Shown: positions 62,781 to 64,000 of the stretch, one piece after another
Layout of the letters: every line of letters starts with the position of its first letter
Numbering within the stretch: position 1 is the first letter of the stretch
Assembly: GCF_029227915.1 (NCBI RefSeq)
Contig: NC_079876.1
Coordinates: 34,517,828 to 34,581,827, forward strand
Length of the DNA stretch: 64,000 nt
Source: Hydractinia symbiolongicarpus
Taxonomy: Eukaryota > Cnidaria > Hydrozoa > Anthoathecata > Hydractiniidae
Reading direction: 5' to 3'
Position numbers and translations under genes: made by a program
Notes under the pieces: generated by a model
What the model saw: the letters and a program-made list of their open reading frames with translations, nothing else
Database searches by the model: none
What the model was told of the DNA's origin: nothing

Positions 62781-64000
62781 TTTTTTCTTGGAGTCCATTT
62801 GTCTCATTCATTACATTGATCAGGTCACAGTCCAAAGTTAGTTCAAATATGTCCCACAGTCAATCGTTTCACTGTTAAAAGCGATGCAACCTAGTAATAT
62901 CAGATAAATTACGCTAAATACATGTTGGTACGAATATGTGACCCAACCGTTGTAACACAAACGGACTGACACCGTTAGAAAGTCAATGAAATGTAGTTTT
63001 TGAAACTGTCGCTATTTTTTCAGCGCGCGTAACGGATAGGATTGGTCCCACAGTAAAGAAAGACTTATTTATCTAAATTTTTAAATGAAGCGCTACCACA
63101 GCGCCCAGTGTAATCGCTAAGTTTCGGCAATCATGTCAAATTAAGAAGAATGTTATTTCTTGGAGTCCATTTGTCTCATTTATTACATTGATCAGGTCAC
63201 AGTCCAAAGTTAGTTCAATTAAGTCCCACTGTCAATCGTTTCTTTGTTAAAAGCGATGAAACCTAGTAATATCAATAAAATATCGCTAAATACATGTTGG
63301 TACGCATATGTGACACAACCGTTGAAACTCAAACGAATTGACACCGTTAGAAAGTCAATGAAGTGTAGTTTTTGAAACTGTCGCTATTTCCTCAGCGCGC
63401 AGTAACGGATAGTATTAGTCCCACAGTAAAGAACGACTTATTTATCTAAATTTTTAAATGAAGCGCTACCACAGCGGCCAGTGTAATCGCTGAGTTCCGG
63501 CAATCACGTCAAATTAAAAAGAATGTTATTTCTTGAAGTCCAATTGTCTCATTTTTCACATTTATCAGGTCACAGTCCAAAGTTCGTTCAATTAAGTCCC
63601 ACAGTCAATTGTTTCACTGTTAAAAGCCATACAACCTAGTAATATCAGAAAAATATCGCTAAATTCATGTTGGTACGAATATGTGCCTCAACCATTGTAA
63701 CTCAAACGGATTGATACTGTTAGAAAGTCAATGAAATGTACTTTTTGAAACTGTCTCTATTTCTTCAGCGCGGGATAACAGCTAGGATCGGTTCCACAGT
63801 AAGAAATGACTTATTTATCTAAATTTTTAAATGAAGCGCTACCACAACGTCCAGTGTAATCGCTGATTTCCGGCAATCACGTCAAATTAAGAAGAATGTT
63901 TTTTCTTGGAGTGCAATTGTCTCCCTTATCACATTTATCAGGTGACAGTCCAAAGTTAGTTCAATTAAGTCCCACAGTCAATCGTTTCATAGTTAAAAGC

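Larger units (their letters stand above)
38325..64000 (+). repeat. Satellite DNA array, ~373-bp monomers (right arm)
   Basis: The same monomer family continues in the same orientation to the end of the window. Some subfamilies dominate only this arm, for example GAAACTCGCGCTATCTCC with GATAAGGGC (53315, 55551, 56669, 58161, 61517) and the GATATATCAGG variant (57219, 58711, 62067). No reading frame, RNA gene or further insertion is visible. The array runs off both ends of the window, so its full length is unknown. Confidence 0.97.

Noticed and set aside
1-64000. CRISPR array or bacterial repeat system
   Set aside because: The repeat unit is about 373 bp with no unique spacers, and the inserted element is a eukaryotic LINE. 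No cas-like gene is present.
1-64000. CENP-B box as direct evidence of a centromere
   Set aside because: The GCGGGATA part of some monomers recalls the end of the box, but the TTCG and A positions do not fit. No monomer I read has the core pattern.

Overview
The window is a eukaryotic, almost certainly animal, tandem satellite array interrupted by a single non-LTR retrotransposon. Every stretch I read outside positions 33901-38324 is made of head-to-tail copies, all in the same orientation, of an AT-rich monomer of about 373 bp (roughly 160 copies). There are no bacterial features and no host genes, tRNA, rRNA or CRISPR arrays. The species cannot be named from the sequence. The retrotransposon type (a CR1/L2-like LINE whose ORF1 has an SGNH esterase domain) and the lack of CpG depletion fit an invertebrate such as a cnidarian or mollusc, but that is inference.

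Layout. 1-33900: satellite. It contains several higher-order repeats (HORs), in which blocks of monomers were duplicated as a unit: a 3-monomer block (1119 bp, 2901-5138), a 10-monomer block (3727 bp, about 4690-12143), a 13-monomer block (4847 bp, about 8417-18110), a 7-monomer block (2617 bp, about 22850-27920) and another 7-monomer block (2610 bp, about 30140-39783). The LINE interrupts the second copy of that last block. 33901-38324: the LINE, plus strand, 4424 bp, with a short 5' leader, ORF1, ORF2, a 3' UTR and an A14 tail. 38325-64000: satellite again. This side has a more diverged stretch with truncated monomers (about 41600-46300) and then another set of HORs (1118, 1492 and 3356 bp periods) at about 54690-62780.

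The LINE. ORF1 (33932-35338) would encode an N-terminal small domain, a coiled coil and a C-terminal SGNH/GDSL esterase-like domain, but has three in-frame stop codons. ORF2 (open from 35299, ending 38164) keeps all recognisable residues of an APE-type endonuclease. It has lost an internal piece of the reverse transcriptase carrying motifs A and B, which also shifts the frame; the YADD motif and the C-terminal part remain. The copy is therefore dead.

The most informative structure is the natural empty/filled pair. The first copy of the 2610-bp block has the uninterrupted target at 31290/31291, and the second copy has the LINE at exactly that point. The insertion can be defined to the base: 4424 bp, no target-site duplication beyond a possible single T, and no target deletion. 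I did not find a new gene system. The interest lies in satellite turnover at several scales and in the dated, exactly bounded LINE insertion.
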